A DNA stretch of 64,000 bases from Granulicella aggregans. Its GTDB lineage: Bacteria > Acidobacteriota > Terriglobia > Terriglobales > Acidobacteriaceae. Location of the stretch: positions 496,001 through 560,000 of the forward strand of contig NZ_JACHIP010000001.1 in the NCBI RefSeq assembly GCF_014203275.1, in the 5' to 3' direction. The translations under genes were made by a program, and so were the position numbers. The notes beneath the pieces are model-generated. The model saw only the letters and a program-made list of their open reading frames with translations. It made no database searches and had not been told where the DNA came from. This document shows positions 28,954 to 38,407 of the stretch, one piece after another (within the stretch, counting starts at the first letter, position 1; each line of letters begins with the position of its first letter).

Positions 28954-29728
28954 CCTCATCGACAAGGCCCGCACCGCCGTCACCGACCGCGTCGACCTTC
29001 CCGGCATGACCCTCATGGAGCATCTCGACGAGCTCCGCAAGCGCATCATTCACTCCGTCATCTATCTGCTCATCGGCTTCTGCATCGCGTATGCCTTTCA
29101 TGAGCGCCTCTACGGAATCGTCCAGGCCCCGCTCGACCAGCTCCACATCAAGCTCAACTTCACCCACCCCACCGACGGCCTGAACCTCTACCTGAAGACC
29201 TCGATGTACGGTGGCGCGATCCTCGCCAGCCCCTTCATCCTCTATCAGCTCTGGCTCTTCATCTCCCCCGGCCTCTACCGCCACGAGCAGAAGTATATTG
29301 TCCCCTTCATGGGCACCACCGTCACCCTCTTCCTCGGCGGAGCATGGTTCGGCTACCACTTCGTCCTGCCCGGCATGCTCAAGGTCCTCATCGTGGACTT
29401 CGGCCGAAAGTTCAACCCCATCATCACCATCGAGGACTACACCGGCTTCTTCCTCGCCATCGTCCTCGCACTCGGCGTGACGTTTGAGCTTCCCGTGCTG
29501 ATGTTCTTCCTTGCCCTCTTCGGCATCGTCGACGGCAAGTTCCTGCTCAAGCACATCCGCTACGCCATCCTGCTGATCTTCTTAGTAGCGGCCATCATCT
29601 GCCCGTCGCCCGATCCAATCTACATGTGCCTCTTCGCCCTGCCGATGCTGGTGCTCTACATGGTCGGCGTAGTCGCAGCCTTCATCGTCAATCCGACCAA
29701 GAAGAAAGAAACACCTAAGGCCGCATGA
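28946..29728 (+). CDS. tatC: Sec-independent protein translocase TatC
   Basis: 260 residues and six predicted membrane helices. The N-terminal TLMEHLDELRKRI motif (twin-arginine receptor site), SPFILYQLWLFISPGLYRHEQKY and FGVTFELPV-like (ALGVTFELPVLMFFLALFG) regions are diagnostic. TatC binds the RR signal peptide. The ATG at 28946 is taken because the core begins just after it; the frame is open further upstream within tatB. Its stop overlaps the M28 peptidase start. Confidence 0.95.
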   Translation: MADLIDKARTAVTDRVDLPGMTLMEHLDELRKRIIHSVIYLLIGFCIAYAFHERLYGIVQAPLDQLHIKLNFTHPTDGLNLYLKTSMYGGAILASPFILYQLWLFISPGLYRHEQKYIVPFMGTTVTLFLGGAWFGYHFVLPGMLKVLIVDFGRKFNPIITIEDYTGFFLAIVLALGVTFELPVLMFFLALFGIVDGKFLLKHIRYAILLIFLVAAIICPSPDPIYMCLFALPMLVLYMVGVVAAFIVNPTKKKETPKAA

Positions 29729-30666
29729 TTCTCGCCGTCAGACTCCGCCAGCTAGCCATCTCCCTCTGCGTCCTCTCGACCCTAGCCTGCTCCGCCCAGA
29801 AGTCGAAGATTACCGGCGCAATCAGCGGCCAGGCCATCTATAACCTCACCCAGCAGTATGTGAACGCCGCGCCGCATCGCTATGTAGGCTCACCCGACCA
29901 CGCCGCCGCCGAGGCCTTCATCAAAAGCCAGTTTGCACCCGAGATCGCCAAGGGCACCTTCGAAACCGACAGCTTCGTCGCCTCCACGCCCATCGGCATG
30001 GTGCCCATGCGCAACTACATCGCGCGCTACCCGGGTAAGAAGGACGGCGTCATCGTCCTCGCCTCGCACTACGAGACCAACTACCCGCTCAGGGACATCA
30101 ACTTCGTCGGCGCCAACGACGGTGCCTGCACCTCCGCCCTGCTCATCGAGATCGCCCACTACCTCCGCGCCCACCCACCCGAGGGCTATAGCGTCTGGAT
30201 CGTCTTCGACGACGGCGAAGAGGCTATCAAGGAGTGGTCAGACTCTGACTCGCTCTACGGCACGCGCCACCTGGCCGCCAAGTGGTCAAAAGACGGGACC
30301 ATCACCAAGATCAAGTCCTTCCTCCTGGCCGACATGATCGGCGACAAGGACCTCAACATCCCTCGCGAGGGCAACTCCACCCCGTGGCTCAGCGATCTGT
30401 TAGCCACCGCCGCGAAGAACACCGGCCACAGCAGCAACGTCTTCAAGTCCTCGACCACCGAGCTAGACGATCACTTGCCCTTCAAGCAGCGCAACGTCCC
30501 CGTCCTCGACATCGGCGACTTCGACTATGGCCCCCACACCGCTCAACTCCCCGACGGCTACCATCACACCGCCCAGGACACAATGGACAAGATCAGCGCG
30601 AAGTCCCTGCAAACCTCCGCTGACTTATTCCTTGAGATGATCCACCTCATCGACCAGCGCAAGTAA
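29725..30666 (+). CDS. M28 family peptidase / glutaminyl cyclase-like protein
   Basis: 313 residues with a signal peptide (LRQLAISLCVLSTLACSAQ; the Cys could be lipidated). The zinc ligands of the M28/glutaminyl-cyclase fold are in order: ASHYET, GANDGA, FDDGEEA, LLADMIGDKD, and the final His in GYHHTAQDT. Single-zinc glutaminyl cyclases and two-zinc aminopeptidases share this fold. The GANDGA + DDGEE pattern with a FGxx-Y-D-rich loop is close to the cyclase branch, but substrate cannot be decided. ATGA overlap with tatC suggests co-translation. Confidence 0.88.
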   Translation: MILAVRLRQLAISLCVLSTLACSAQKSKITGAISGQAIYNLTQQYVNAAPHRYVGSPDHAAAEAFIKSQFAPEIAKGTFETDSFVASTPIGMVPMRNYIARYPGKKDGVIVLASHYETNYPLRDINFVGANDGACTSALLIEIAHYLRAHPPEGYSVWIVFDDGEEAIKEWSDSDSLYGTRHLAAKWSKDGTITKIKSFLLADMIGDKDLNIPREGNSTPWLSDLLATAAKNTGHSSNVFKSSTTELDDHLPFKQRNVPVLDIGDFDYGPHTAQLPDGYHHTAQDTMDKISAKSLQTSADLFLEMIHLIDQRK

Positions 30667-30710
30667 TTTGCTCTCGAGATGCCGTCACTACGCGCGAAGC
30701 GAAAATTCTC

Positions 30711-31358
30711 TTAGTTACGATCAAATCTCGCGGGCGATTTCATGTCTGCCTGAAGGCGGTCGACGGCTGCGTCTAATTGAGTCGGGTCGGTGACTTCAAT
30801 CCATCGTTTGGCCGTGACCACCACGATGGTAGGTGTACGGAAAACACCGACGCGTACCCCGAACGTACAGTCTGCCTGAACCTCGGCGGCACAGCGGCCT
30901 GAGGGGTCAACAACGAAGGGCAGTTGCTGGCCGTGCGATTGAAACCATTTGCGCGTGAACTGCTGCAAATCATCTACGCCCGCGATTAGTTGTTGGTTGG
31001 CGAAGACGTCGCGGCGGAAGCTCTCCGCAGCTGCGGGCGAGACTTTGTCTTCGAGGTACCGCGCGTCGATGGCGGCGGTCCGCGACCAACTATGGCTCGG
31101 GATAAGGAAGTCGTGGTGCACGCGCGGAATCCTATAGCGATCCATGGCGGTCTTGACGATAGGCGAAGCGTGAGCGCAAGCGGAGCATTCAAGGTCTTCG
31201 AACTCGACAATGGCGATCTTCGCTCCGGCTGGTGGCTTGAGGAGGGAAGTGTCCTTGAAGTGTGTCGGAGGCAACGAACCCATCGAAGTCTGCGCGGCAA
31301 GGGGCAGCGTGCAGAAGATGGCGGCGAAGGCGATGAGGGCACGATACATAGCGACCAT
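30711..31358 (-). CDS. DsbA-like thiol oxidoreductase
   Basis: 215 residues from the ATG at 31358. Signal peptide YRALIAFAAIFCTLPLAAQ, then the thioredoxin-fold start IAIVEFEDLECSACAHASP with a CSAC active site. The cis-proline loop is FRTPTIVVV near the C-terminus. A second cysteine pair (RCAAEVQADC) lies in the helical insertion, as in some DsbA/DsbG-like proteins. Likely a periplasmic disulfide-forming protein. ATG 31349 is an alternative start. A family A repeat lies between it and the divergent TerC gene. Confidence 0.88.
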   Translation of the reverse strand: MVAMYRALIAFAAIFCTLPLAAQTSMGSLPPTHFKDTSLLKPPAGAKIAIVEFEDLECSACAHASPIVKTAMDRYRIPRVHHDFLIPSHSWSRTAAIDARYLEDKVSPAAAESFRRDVFANQQLIAGVDDLQQFTRKWFQSHGQQLPFVVDPSGRCAAEVQADCTFGVRVGVFRTPTIVVVTAKRWIEVTDPTQLDAAVDRLQADMKSPARFDRN

Positions 31359-31426
31359 TCTATCTCTGCGAAGACATACATCAAGGCGAAGAGCAGGCTT
31401 CTGCGGAAAATTGCCAACCCAAGAAT

Positions 31427-31488
31427 CGTCATCTCGACCAAAGCATTGCGACTCATCGCAATGCGCAGTGGAGAGACCCCGCATTTCG
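31427..31488 (+). repeat. Repeat family A copy in a divergent promoter region
   Basis: CGTCATCTCGACC, inner stem GCATTGCG-actcat-CGCAATGC, then GCAGTGGAGAGACCCCGCATTTCG. It sits between the starts of the DsbA-like gene and the TerC gene, where it may influence either promoter. Its inner stem is the same as in the hairpin at 9794. Confidence 0.85.
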
Positions 31489-31531
31489 CATTTCCATAGC
31501 AACGAACCCCACGCGATACCATCAAAGACAC

Positions 31532-32458
31532 ATGGTCGCGACCCCGCTAAGCCACTGGATCGGCTTTCACCTCCTCATCCTCGCGTTGCTGGCGCTCGAG
31601 CTCGTCTACTCGCGCTGGCGAGGCCCATCCAAAGTCCAGTCCACCTCTGTCGCCGCGACCATCCTCTGGGTCGCCGCCGCCCTCGGCTTCGCCGCCTTCA
31701 TCTTCCACACCATCGACTCCGCCAGCGGCGTCGAATACCTCGCCAGCTACGCCATTGAAGAAGCCCTATCGATCGACAACCTCTTCGTCTTCCTCCTCCT
31801 CTTCCGCGTCTTCCAGATCGAGCCGCACCGCCAGCCCAAAGTCCTTTTCTGGGGAGTCCTCGGCGCCATCGTCATGCGCGGAGCCTTCATCTCCGCAGGC
31901 GTAGGTCTGCTCGATCACTTCCACTGGATCGGCTACATCTTCGGCGCGATCCTGCTCGTCGCCGCCGTCCGCCTCGTCCTCCCTCACGAAAAAGAGGAAG
32001 AGACCACGCCCGTCTGGATCAAGTGGGTCGCAAAGCTTCACCCCGTCAGTCTGCGGCAGGACCACTTCTTCGTGCGCGAGAACGGCCAGCGCATGATGAC
32101 CATGCTCTTCCTCGCCCTCATCGCCATCGAGTTCACCGACGTCGTCTTCGCCCTCGACTCTATCCCCGCCGTGCTCTCCATCACTCGCCACCCTTTCATC
32201 GCCTATACGTCAAACATCATGGCGGTCATGGGGCTGCGATCGCTCTACTTCCTGCTCGCGAACATGCTTGAAAAACTCCGCTTCCTGCACTACGGCCTCG
32301 CCGCCGTCCTCGCCTTCGCTGCTATCAAGATGCTCGGCTCAGCATGGTTCGAGATTGGCCCCATGATCTCGCTCGGTGTCATCGTAGGTCTCCTCGGCGT
32401 CTGCATCGCCCTCTCGCTCTTAATGCCCGCAAAGCCTCATGCCGAAGCTAAAATCTAG
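31532..32458 (+). CDS. TerC family integral membrane protein
   Basis: 308 residues with about nine membrane helices. The TerC signature is visible: EYLASYAIEEALSIDNLFVF with conserved acidic residues inside the membrane, HRVLFWGVLGA-like (PKVLFWGVLGAIVMRGAF), and ALIAIEFTDVVFALDSIPAVLSITR. TerC/Alx proteins export manganese or load it onto secreted proteins, and some are linked to tellurite resistance. No ter operon is here. The next gene follows after 6 bp. Confidence 0.93.
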   Translation: MVATPLSHWIGFHLLILALLALELVYSRWRGPSKVQSTSVAATILWVAAALGFAAFIFHTIDSASGVEYLASYAIEEALSIDNLFVFLLLFRVFQIEPHRQPKVLFWGVLGAIVMRGAFISAGVGLLDHFHWIGYIFGAILLVAAVRLVLPHEKEEETTPVWIKWVAKLHPVSLRQDHFFVRENGQRMMTMLFLALIAIEFTDVVFALDSIPAVLSITRHPFIAYTSNIMAVMGLRSLYFLLANMLEKLRFLHYGLAAVLAFAAIKMLGSAWFEIGPMISLGVIVGLLGVCIALSLLMPAKPHAEAKI

Positions 32459-32464
32459 TGAGAC

Positions 32465-32956
32465 ATGCCATCCAAAGCCTCTACCCTGAAACTCTTTCGC
32501 CAGATCCATCTCTACTTCGGCGTGTTCATCTCTCCCGCGATCCTCTTCTTCGCGATCACCGGCGCGCTCCAGACCTTCAGCCTGCACGAGACCACCAAAG
32601 GCAGTGACTACAAGCCGCCTGCATGGCTGGTAAAGCTCGGCCAGTTGCACAAGAAGCAGACGCTCGTCGTCCCCGTTCGCAGGCCCCAGCCACCCGCTCC
32701 CGCAGCAGCACCCGCGAAACCCGCTGATTTATCATCGCCATCCGCGTCGAAGCCGGCATCGCAGCCCGATGCAGCCGCCCCCAAGCCGAAGAACCTTCTC
32801 CCCATGAAGCTCTTCTTCCTGCTCGTCTCCATCGGCCTCGTCATCTCCACTTTCACCGGCATCTACATGGCCTACAAGTACAACCGAAGCAAGTCATGGG
32901 TCACCGCCCTGCTCGTCACTGGAATCGCAGTCCCGCTGCTCCTCTTACTCTTCTAA
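32465..32956 (+). CDS. PepSY-associated membrane protein
   Basis: 163 residues. N-terminal LFRQIHLYFGVFISPAILFFAITGALQTF is the first helix of the PepSY_TM family; an Ala/Pro/Lys-rich periplasmic linker follows. Then come two more hydrophobic segments (LFFLLVSIGLVISTFTGIYMAYKYNR and VTALLVTGIAVPLLLLLF). The protein is far shorter than PepSY_TM iron-uptake reductases and lacks the PepSY core, so it is a reduced form. It follows TerC by 6 bp, suggesting a common transcript. Function unknown. Confidence 0.75.
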   Translation: MPSKASTLKLFRQIHLYFGVFISPAILFFAITGALQTFSLHETTKGSDYKPPAWLVKLGQLHKKQTLVVPVRRPQPPAPAAAPAKPADLSSPSASKPASQPDAAAPKPKNLLPMKLFFLLVSIGLVISTFTGIYMAYKYNRSKSWVTALLVTGIAVPLLLLLF

Positions 32957-32986
32957 CGACCCACCACCAGAAACGAGGGTGTGCCC

Positions 32987-34663
32987 TTGAACCCCATCTC
33001 GCGACGCACCTTCTTCGGGGCAGCGGCAGCCGCAGCCGCAACTCCCCTCGCATCCGCGACCACTATCAAAGCCGCGCCGCCATCCTTCTTCAACATTCTC
33101 CGCATCCCTGACTACGCCGCCGTCTACGCCGAATCGTCAACGAGCGCGACTCCCCTCACCCGAAACGCCGCGCTCTGGCAGGCGCCCGGCATCGAACTCC
33201 GCACCGAAGCCTCATCCCACGATTTGGCCATCTCCATTACCGCCCCTACCACTCTGCTTACCCGCATTCATCTCCGCTGGAACTTCAAAGTCGCCCCCGA
33301 CCTTCTCTACCTAGGCGACGCATGGGAACGCAGCTACGGCGACCTCGCCTTCCGCACCATGGTCCCGGAACGAGTGCTCCCGTGGTACTTCGCCACGCAC
33401 GATCCCGCTGCAAAGACGACCCACACCTATGGCGTCCGCACCGGCGCAAGCGCCTTCTGCTTCTGGCAGGTCGACCCATCCGGCGTCTCACTCTGGCTCG
33501 ACGTAAGCAACGGCGGCTCCGGCGTTCTGCTCGGCCAGCGCAAACTCCACGCCGCCACCATCGTCTCCCGCTTCGGCATCCCCGGCGAACCCCCAACGGA
33601 GTCCATCGCCGCTCTCTGCCGCCAGATGTGTCCGAAGCCACGTCTGCCCAGCGGCCCGATCTACGGAACAAACGACTGGTACTACGCCTATGGCAAGAAC
33701 ACGGAAGCGGGCATCCTCCGCGACACCGCCCTGGTCGCAGATCTAGCGCCGCGCACAGGACCACGCCCCTTCTCCGTCATCGACGACGGCTGGCGCAGCA
33801 ATCCGGCCTTCCCCGACATGGCGAAGCTCGCCGAAAAGATCCGCTCCCACAACGTCCGCCCCGGCATCTGGATCAGGCCCACCATCGCCCCCGCAGCCGC
33901 CAACTCCAGACTGCTACTGCCACAGAAACACTTCCATTCCCCAGGCGACGAGCTCGCCTACGACATCACCATCCCCGAAGCGCACGCGAAGGCCATCGCC
34001 ATCATGAAAGAAGTCGTCGACTGGAAGTACGAACTGGTCAAGCACGACTTCTCCACCTACGATCTCCTCGGCCAGTGGGGCTCCCAGATGGGCCCATCAC
34101 CCACCATCCCGGGCTGGCACTTCAACGATCGCACCCGCACCAACGCCGAGATCCTCCTCGACTACTACAAGGCCCTTCGCACCGCCGCAGGCGACCACAC
34201 CATCCTGCTAGGTTGCAACACCGTCGGCCACCTCTCCGCGGGCATCTTCGAGATGCAGCGCACCGGCGACGACACCAGCGGCAAAGACTGGGAGCGCACC
34301 CGCCGCATGGGCATCAACACCCTCGCCTACCGTGTCGCCCAGGACCGCACCTTCTTCTCCGTCGACGCGGACTGCGTCGGCATCACCAACGACATCCCGT
34401 GGCAGCTCAACAAGCAATGGATGGATCTTCTCGCCCGCAGTGGCACCGGTCTCTTCATCTCACCCAGCCCCAACGCCATCGGCAACGAACAACGCAATGC
34501 CATCGCGGAAGCCTTCGCCATCGCCGCCGCTGGAACCTCTCAAGCCCAGCCCGCCAACGTCATCGACTCAACCACGCCCCAAACATGGAAGTCTGTCCAG
34601 GACGGCTCTATGCGCTCCTACAAGTGGTCGCCGACCGAAGGCACCTTCCCCTATTCCGTCTAG
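32987..34663 (+). CDS. Tat-exported GH clan D glycosidase (alpha-galactosidase-like)
   Basis: 558 residues. The N-terminus carries a twin-arginine signal (ISRRTFFGAAAAAAATPLA). The catalytic barrel shows FSVIDDGWR, RPGIWIRPT, the 'KxD' nucleophile motif of clan GH-D in ELVKHDFSTYD, CNTVGHLSAGIF, and QRTGDDTSGKDW as the probable acid/base region. These fit GH27/GH36-type retaining alpha-glycosidases; substrate unknown. The TTG at 32987 is chosen, because GAGG lies 8 nt upstream; GTG 32981 is also in frame. The downstream spacer contains repeats E and B. Confidence 0.8.
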   Translation: MNPISRRTFFGAAAAAAATPLASATTIKAAPPSFFNILRIPDYAAVYAESSTSATPLTRNAALWQAPGIELRTEASSHDLAISITAPTTLLTRIHLRWNFKVAPDLLYLGDAWERSYGDLAFRTMVPERVLPWYFATHDPAAKTTHTYGVRTGASAFCFWQVDPSGVSLWLDVSNGGSGVLLGQRKLHAATIVSRFGIPGEPPTESIAALCRQMCPKPRLPSGPIYGTNDWYYAYGKNTEAGILRDTALVADLAPRTGPRPFSVIDDGWRSNPAFPDMAKLAEKIRSHNVRPGIWIRPTIAPAAANSRLLLPQKHFHSPGDELAYDITIPEAHAKAIAIMKEVVDWKYELVKHDFSTYDLLGQWGSQMGPSPTIPGWHFNDRTRTNAEILLDYYKALRTAAGDHTILLGCNTVGHLSAGIFEMQRTGDDTSGKDWERTRRMGINTLAYRVAQDRTFFSVDADCVGITNDIPWQLNKQWMDLLARSGTGLFISPSPNAIGNEQRNAIAEAFAIAAAGTSQAQPANVIDSTTPQTWKSVQDGSMRSYKWSPTEGTFPYSV

Positions 34664-34690
34664 TTTCTGGATTCGAGCACACTCAGGAGC

Positions 34691-34722
34691 CGTCATCCTG
34701 AGCGAAGCGAAGGACCCGCCAC
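34691..34722 (+). repeat. Repeat family E copy
   Basis: CGTCATCCTGAGCGAAGCGAAGGACCCGCCAC. A closely matching copy with an extra CGGAGTCG segment lies at 59579. Both are between gene 3' ends. Confidence 0.75.
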
Positions 34723-34770
34723 ACTGCTCGCCAGCCACCACTTTTAGACCCTTTCAGCCACGAATCCCAT

Positions 34771-34818
34771 GTGCCCCATTCATCGCAGCACCATCGCGAT
34801 GAGTGGGATCTCGCCACC
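34771..34818 (+). repeat. Repeat family B copy
   Basis: GTGCCCCATTCATCGC, short loop, GCGATGAGTGGGATCTCGCCAC. It lies 9 bp past the stop codon of nadB, in the 3' region where the glycosidase and nadB converge. Confidence 0.8.
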
Positions 34819-34826
34819 CGATCTTT

Positions 34827-36383
34827 CTACGCCACAAACGACAACTTCCCCTTCTCCATAACAGAATGCAGCCCCACAGCATCCCTCTGCGGAAAGTCGT
34901 TCCGATAATGCGCCCCCCGGCTCTCTTCGCGTCCCAGCGCCGAAGCCACAATCACAAACGCCACCGTGAATAAACTCCGAGCCTCCACCGCCCGTCGCGA
35001 GTACCCTCGAGGAATCCCTCGCACCAGCGCATCGAGTCGCGTCTCCGCCCGCTTCAAGCCTTCGGCTTCGCGCAGCAGACCGGCATCCTCCCACATAATC
35101 TTCCGCACGTCAGAAATCCAGGCCTCCACCTTCGCAGTGTCCAGCTCAACCAACGGCTCAGCCAGCGCCACTTCTCCCTGATCCCTGATCCCCTCTTCCT
35201 GCATCATCGCCTCCGCCGCCAAAGCCCCAAACACCAGCCCCTCCAACAGAGAGTTGCTAGCCAGCCGATTCGCTCCATGCACTCCCGTGCAAGCCGCCTC
35301 ACCCGCCGCAAATAAACCGGGCAACGATGTCCTTCCATCCACGTCGGTCTTGATCCCACCCATCAAATAATGCGCCGCAGGCCGCACCGGAATCAGGTCC
35401 TTCGCAAGCTCCAGACCATAGCCCTCAAGGAACTTCGAGATCCCCGGAAATCGCGCCTTCATGTCCCGCTTGATATGCCGCATGTCGAGATACACCGGCC
35501 CATCCAGTGCCTCGCGCGTGATCGCCCTTGCCACGACATCGCGCGGCGCAAGCTCGAGCATCTCGTGATACTTGTGCATGAAGCAATCGCCCTTCGTATT
35601 GCGCAGCCATGCCCCTTCGCCACGCAGAGCTTCGCTCAACAAAAACCTCGGCGCGCCTTCCTTCGCAAACGCCGTCGGATGGAATTGATAGAACTCCATA
35701 TCACTCAGCGCCGCCCCCGCACGGTACGCCATGGCGATACCATCACCCGTCGCCACCGCCGGATTCGTCGTATCGCTATAGACCTGCCCCGCTCCTCCGC
35801 TAGCAATCAACACAGCCCGCGCATACACGTTGTGCAGCTTGCCCTCGCGGTCGAGCAGCACCGCTCCCACCACCGTCTTCACGCCGTCGATCACCTCCGT
35901 GATCAGATCCACCGTCGTCGTGAACTCCATCAGCGTGATGCCCTTCGTCTCCCGCGCATGGCGCAGCAGCGAAACGGCAATCTCACGACCTGTAGCGTCG
36001 CCGTTCGCATGAAGAATCCGCGATCGGCTATGCGCTCCCTCACGCGTCCGCAGCAGTCCGCCACCTTCAGCAGCGCTCGCCCGATCGAACTCCGTCCCCC
36101 ACGCCAGCAGCTCCTCGACACGCCTCGGACCCTGCTCTACAAGCACTGCCGCGGCCTCGCGATTCACCAGCCCATCGCCCGCATTCACCGTGTCTTCCAG
36201 GTGCTCGGCGACATCCCCGCCGCCGCCCATCGCCACCGCGATCCCACCCTGCGCATAAGCCGTATTCGACTCCGCCAGCTCTTCCTTGGTCACCACCAGC
36301 ACCGTATCCACCGCCGCCAGCCGGACTGCCGCGCTAAGCCCCGCGATCCCGCCACCTATCACTAGAAACCCAACCTCTTCCAT
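34827..36383 (-). CDS. nadB: L-aspartate oxidase (NadB)
   Basis: 518 residues. FAD enzyme making iminoaspartate, the substrate of NadA. FAD-binding motif [18 protein letters not shown] at the N-terminus, [67 protein letters not shown], and the C-terminal helical domain ([19 protein letters not shown]). It is divergent from aroB with a 56-bp spacer, which must hold both promoters. Confidence 0.96.
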   Translation of the reverse strand: MEEVGFLVIGGGIAGLSAAVRLAAVDTVLVVTKEELAESNTAYAQGGIAVAMGGGGDVAEHLEDTVNAGDGLVNREAAAVLVEQGPRRVEELLAWGTEFDRASAAEGGGLLRTREGAHSRSRILHANGDATGREIAVSLLRHARETKGITLMEFTTTVDLITEVIDGVKTVVGAVLLDREGKLHNVYARAVLIASGGAGQVYSDTTNPAVATGDGIAMAYRAGAALSDMEFYQFHPTAFAKEGAPRFLLSEALRGEGAWLRNTKGDCFMHKYHEMLELAPRDVVARAITREALDGPVYLDMRHIKRDMKARFPGISKFLEGYGLELAKDLIPVRPAAHYLMGGIKTDVDGRTSLPGLFAAGEAACTGVHGANRLASNSLLEGLVFGALAAEAMMQEEGIRDQGEVALAEPLVELDTAKVEAWISDVRKIMWEDAGLLREAEGLKRAETRLDALVRGIPRGYSRRAVEARSLFTVAFVIVASALGREESRGAHYRNDFPQRDAVGLHSVMEKGKLSFVA

Positions 36384-36439
36384 ACCAAGATGCTACTCTG
36401 CTTCGAAGATGTGGGCCCCATCCAAGCCGCTGGGTTAAG

Positions 36440-37573
36440 ATGGAAGATACTGTGCCGCAACAAACATCATGCTCGACCTCGGTATCACTCACAACACCCT
36501 CCGCCAGCTACGAGATCGTCATAGCCGCAGGCCTCCTCAACACTCTCGAAAAGCGCCTGTTGAAGTTGACCAACGGCAAGCTCCCGAAGGTCTTCATCGT
36601 CACCTCTCCCGAAATCTGGGGCCTCTGGTCGAAGACCGTCCTGTCGTCCTTCAAAGAGTCGCCGACCGTCCTCTTCCTTCCGCCCGGCGAGCGCCACAAG
36701 CGCATGGCCAGTGTGGAATCGCTCGCCCAGCAGCTAGCCGAATCCGGCGCCGACCGCGACTCGCTCCTGCTCGCCCTCGGCGGCGGCGTCATCGGTGACA
36801 TCACAGGCTTCCTCGCCGCCATCTATATGCGCGGCATCCGTTACGTGCAGCTCCCAAGCACGCTGCTCGCCCAGGTCGACTCCGCGCTCGGCGGCAAGAC
36901 CGGCGTCAATCTCCTCGCCGGCAAGAACCTCATCGGCAGCTTCCACCACCCGCTAGCCGTCCTCGCAGACACCAACACCCTGGCAACGTTGCCCCCTGCG
37001 GAGCTGCGGGCGGGACTGCAGGAGTCCATCAAGTCCGGCATCATCTACGACGCCAAGCTCTTTCGCTACATGGAGCAGAACTCCGAAGCCATCCTCTCCG
37101 GTGACCCCGCCGCTCTAACCCGCGTAGTCACCGCCTCCGTCCGCGTCAAAGCCGACGTAGTGAGCAAAGATGAGCGCGAGTCCGGCCTGCGCATGATCCT
37201 CAACTTCGGCCATACTCTCGGCCACGCCATCGAGGCCGCTACCGGCTACAAAAAGCTCCTGCACGGCGAAGCCGTAGGCTGGGGCTCGATCGCCGCCACC
37301 TACGTCTCGCTCCATCGCGGCACGGTCACGCAAAAAGAAGCCGACCGCATCATCGCCACCATCCTGATGTACGGCCCGCTCCCACGCTTCACTGCGAAGG
37401 CCGAAAAGCTAGTCGCCCTTACATCCAGCGACAAGAAGACCCGCAGCGGCAAACGCGCCTTCGTCCTCGCCAAGGGCATCGGCGCAACCGAGATCGCCTT
37501 CGATGTCACCGACGCTGAACTCCTCACCGCAGCCAACGAGATGCTCTCCCTGATGAAGTCCCAAACCACATGA
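36440..37573 (+). CDS. aroB: 3-dehydroquinate synthase
   Basis: 377 residues from the ATG; a GTG at 36452 has GGAAG 5 nt upstream and may be the true start. It converts DAHP to 3-dehydroquinate using NAD and a divalent metal. Motifs: [79 protein letters not shown], and the metal ligands in [11 protein letters not shown] and [10 protein letters not shown]. The stop overlaps the next gene by 4 bp. aroDE and aroC are in other parts of the window. Confidence 0.97.
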   Translation: MEDTVPQQTSCSTSVSLTTPSASYEIVIAAGLLNTLEKRLLKLTNGKLPKVFIVTSPEIWGLWSKTVLSSFKESPTVLFLPPGERHKRMASVESLAQQLAESGADRDSLLLALGGGVIGDITGFLAAIYMRGIRYVQLPSTLLAQVDSALGGKTGVNLLAGKNLIGSFHHPLAVLADTNTLATLPPAELRAGLQESIKSGIIYDAKLFRYMEQNSEAILSGDPAALTRVVTASVRVKADVVSKDERESGLRMILNFGHTLGHAIEAATGYKKLLHGEAVGWGSIAATYVSLHRGTVTQKEADRIIATILMYGPLPRFTAKAEKLVALTSSDKKTRSGKRAFVLAKGIGATEIAFDVTDAELLTAANEMLSLMKSQTT

Positions 37574-38340
37574 TTGCCGCAAAGCCCGAACATGAACTCT
37601 CCACCGGCGCCCGCCCCACCGGCACTTCGACCGATCAACTCGCTGCGCAATCAGTCCAGCAGATGTTCGACACCATCGCACCCAGCTACGACAAGCTGAA
37701 CCACATCCTCTCCGTCGGCATCGACCGGTGGTGGTGGTGGCGTGCGGCCCGCAACTTCCGCAGTATCCTCGCCCGCCCCGAAGCCATCGTCCTCGATCTA
37801 TGCTGCGGCACCGGCGACATGACCATGGCCCTCTACAAACACCGGCCCAAGTCAACACAAGACGCGCCTATTCTCGCGCTCGACTTCTCCCACCAGATGC
37901 TCTCGCGCGGCGCGCAGAAGTTCGCCCCCCACAACATCATCCCCATAGAAGCCGACGCTCTCCACCTTCCGCTCGCCGACAACTCCGTAGACCTCGTCAC
38001 CGCCGCCTTCGGCTTCCGCAACCTCGCCAACTACGAAGAGGGCCTGGCCGAACTCCATCGCGTCCTCCGCCCCGGCGGCCAGATCGGCATCCTCGAGTGC
38101 AACCAGCCCGAAGGCCTCACTGGCGCGCTCTACTCCCTCTACTTCAGAAAAGTCCTGCCCCAATTAGGCGGCATGATCTCCGGCGACCGCAACGCCTACA
38201 CCTACTTGCCCGAGTCCGTAGCCCGCTTTCCCCGCCCGCCGCGCATGAAACAACTGATCGCCGCAGCCGGCTTCAAAGACGCGCAATGGACCGGCTACAC
38301 CTTCGGCACCGCCGGCCTCTACCGCGCCACCAAGCCCTAA
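37570..38340 (+). CDS. UbiE/MenG-type C-methyltransferase
   Basis: 256 residues. The SAM-binding motif is [13 protein letters not shown], preceded by [23 protein letters not shown], typical of UbiE/MenG (COQ5) enzymes; [38 protein letters not shown] and [14 protein letters not shown] follow. It methylates demethylmenaquinone and/or the ubiquinone precursor. Acidobacteria use menaquinone, so the MenG role is more likely. The first ~25 residues ([12 protein letters not shown]...) are a non-conserved extension. It is translationally coupled to aroB. Confidence 0.92.
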   Translation: MIAAKPEHELSTGARPTGTSTDQLAAQSVQQMFDTIAPSYDKLNHILSVGIDRWWWWRAARNFRSILARPEAIVLDLCCGTGDMTMALYKHRPKSTQDAPILALDFSHQMLSRGAQKFAPHNIIPIEADALHLPLADNSVDLVTAAFGFRNLANYEEGLAELHRVLRPGGQIGILECNQPEGLTGALYSLYFRKVLPQLGGMISGDRNAYTYLPESVARFPRPPRMKQLIAAAGFKDAQWTGYTFGTAGLYRATKP

Positions 38341-38355
38341 GCCTCGCCTCACAAC

Positions 38356-38406
38356 CGGGTGCCCCATCCATGGCTCGCCTTTGGCCATGGGTGGGTCCGC
38401 CACAAG
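38356..38406 (+). repeat. Repeat family B copy
   Basis: CGGGTGCCCCATCCATGGC, loop tcgccttt, GGCCATGGGTGGGTCC, then GCCACAAG. It fills the 67-bp gap between the convergent ubiE/menG and glgP genes and ends 2 bp from the glgP stop codon. Confidence 0.9.
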
Positions 38407-38407
38407 T

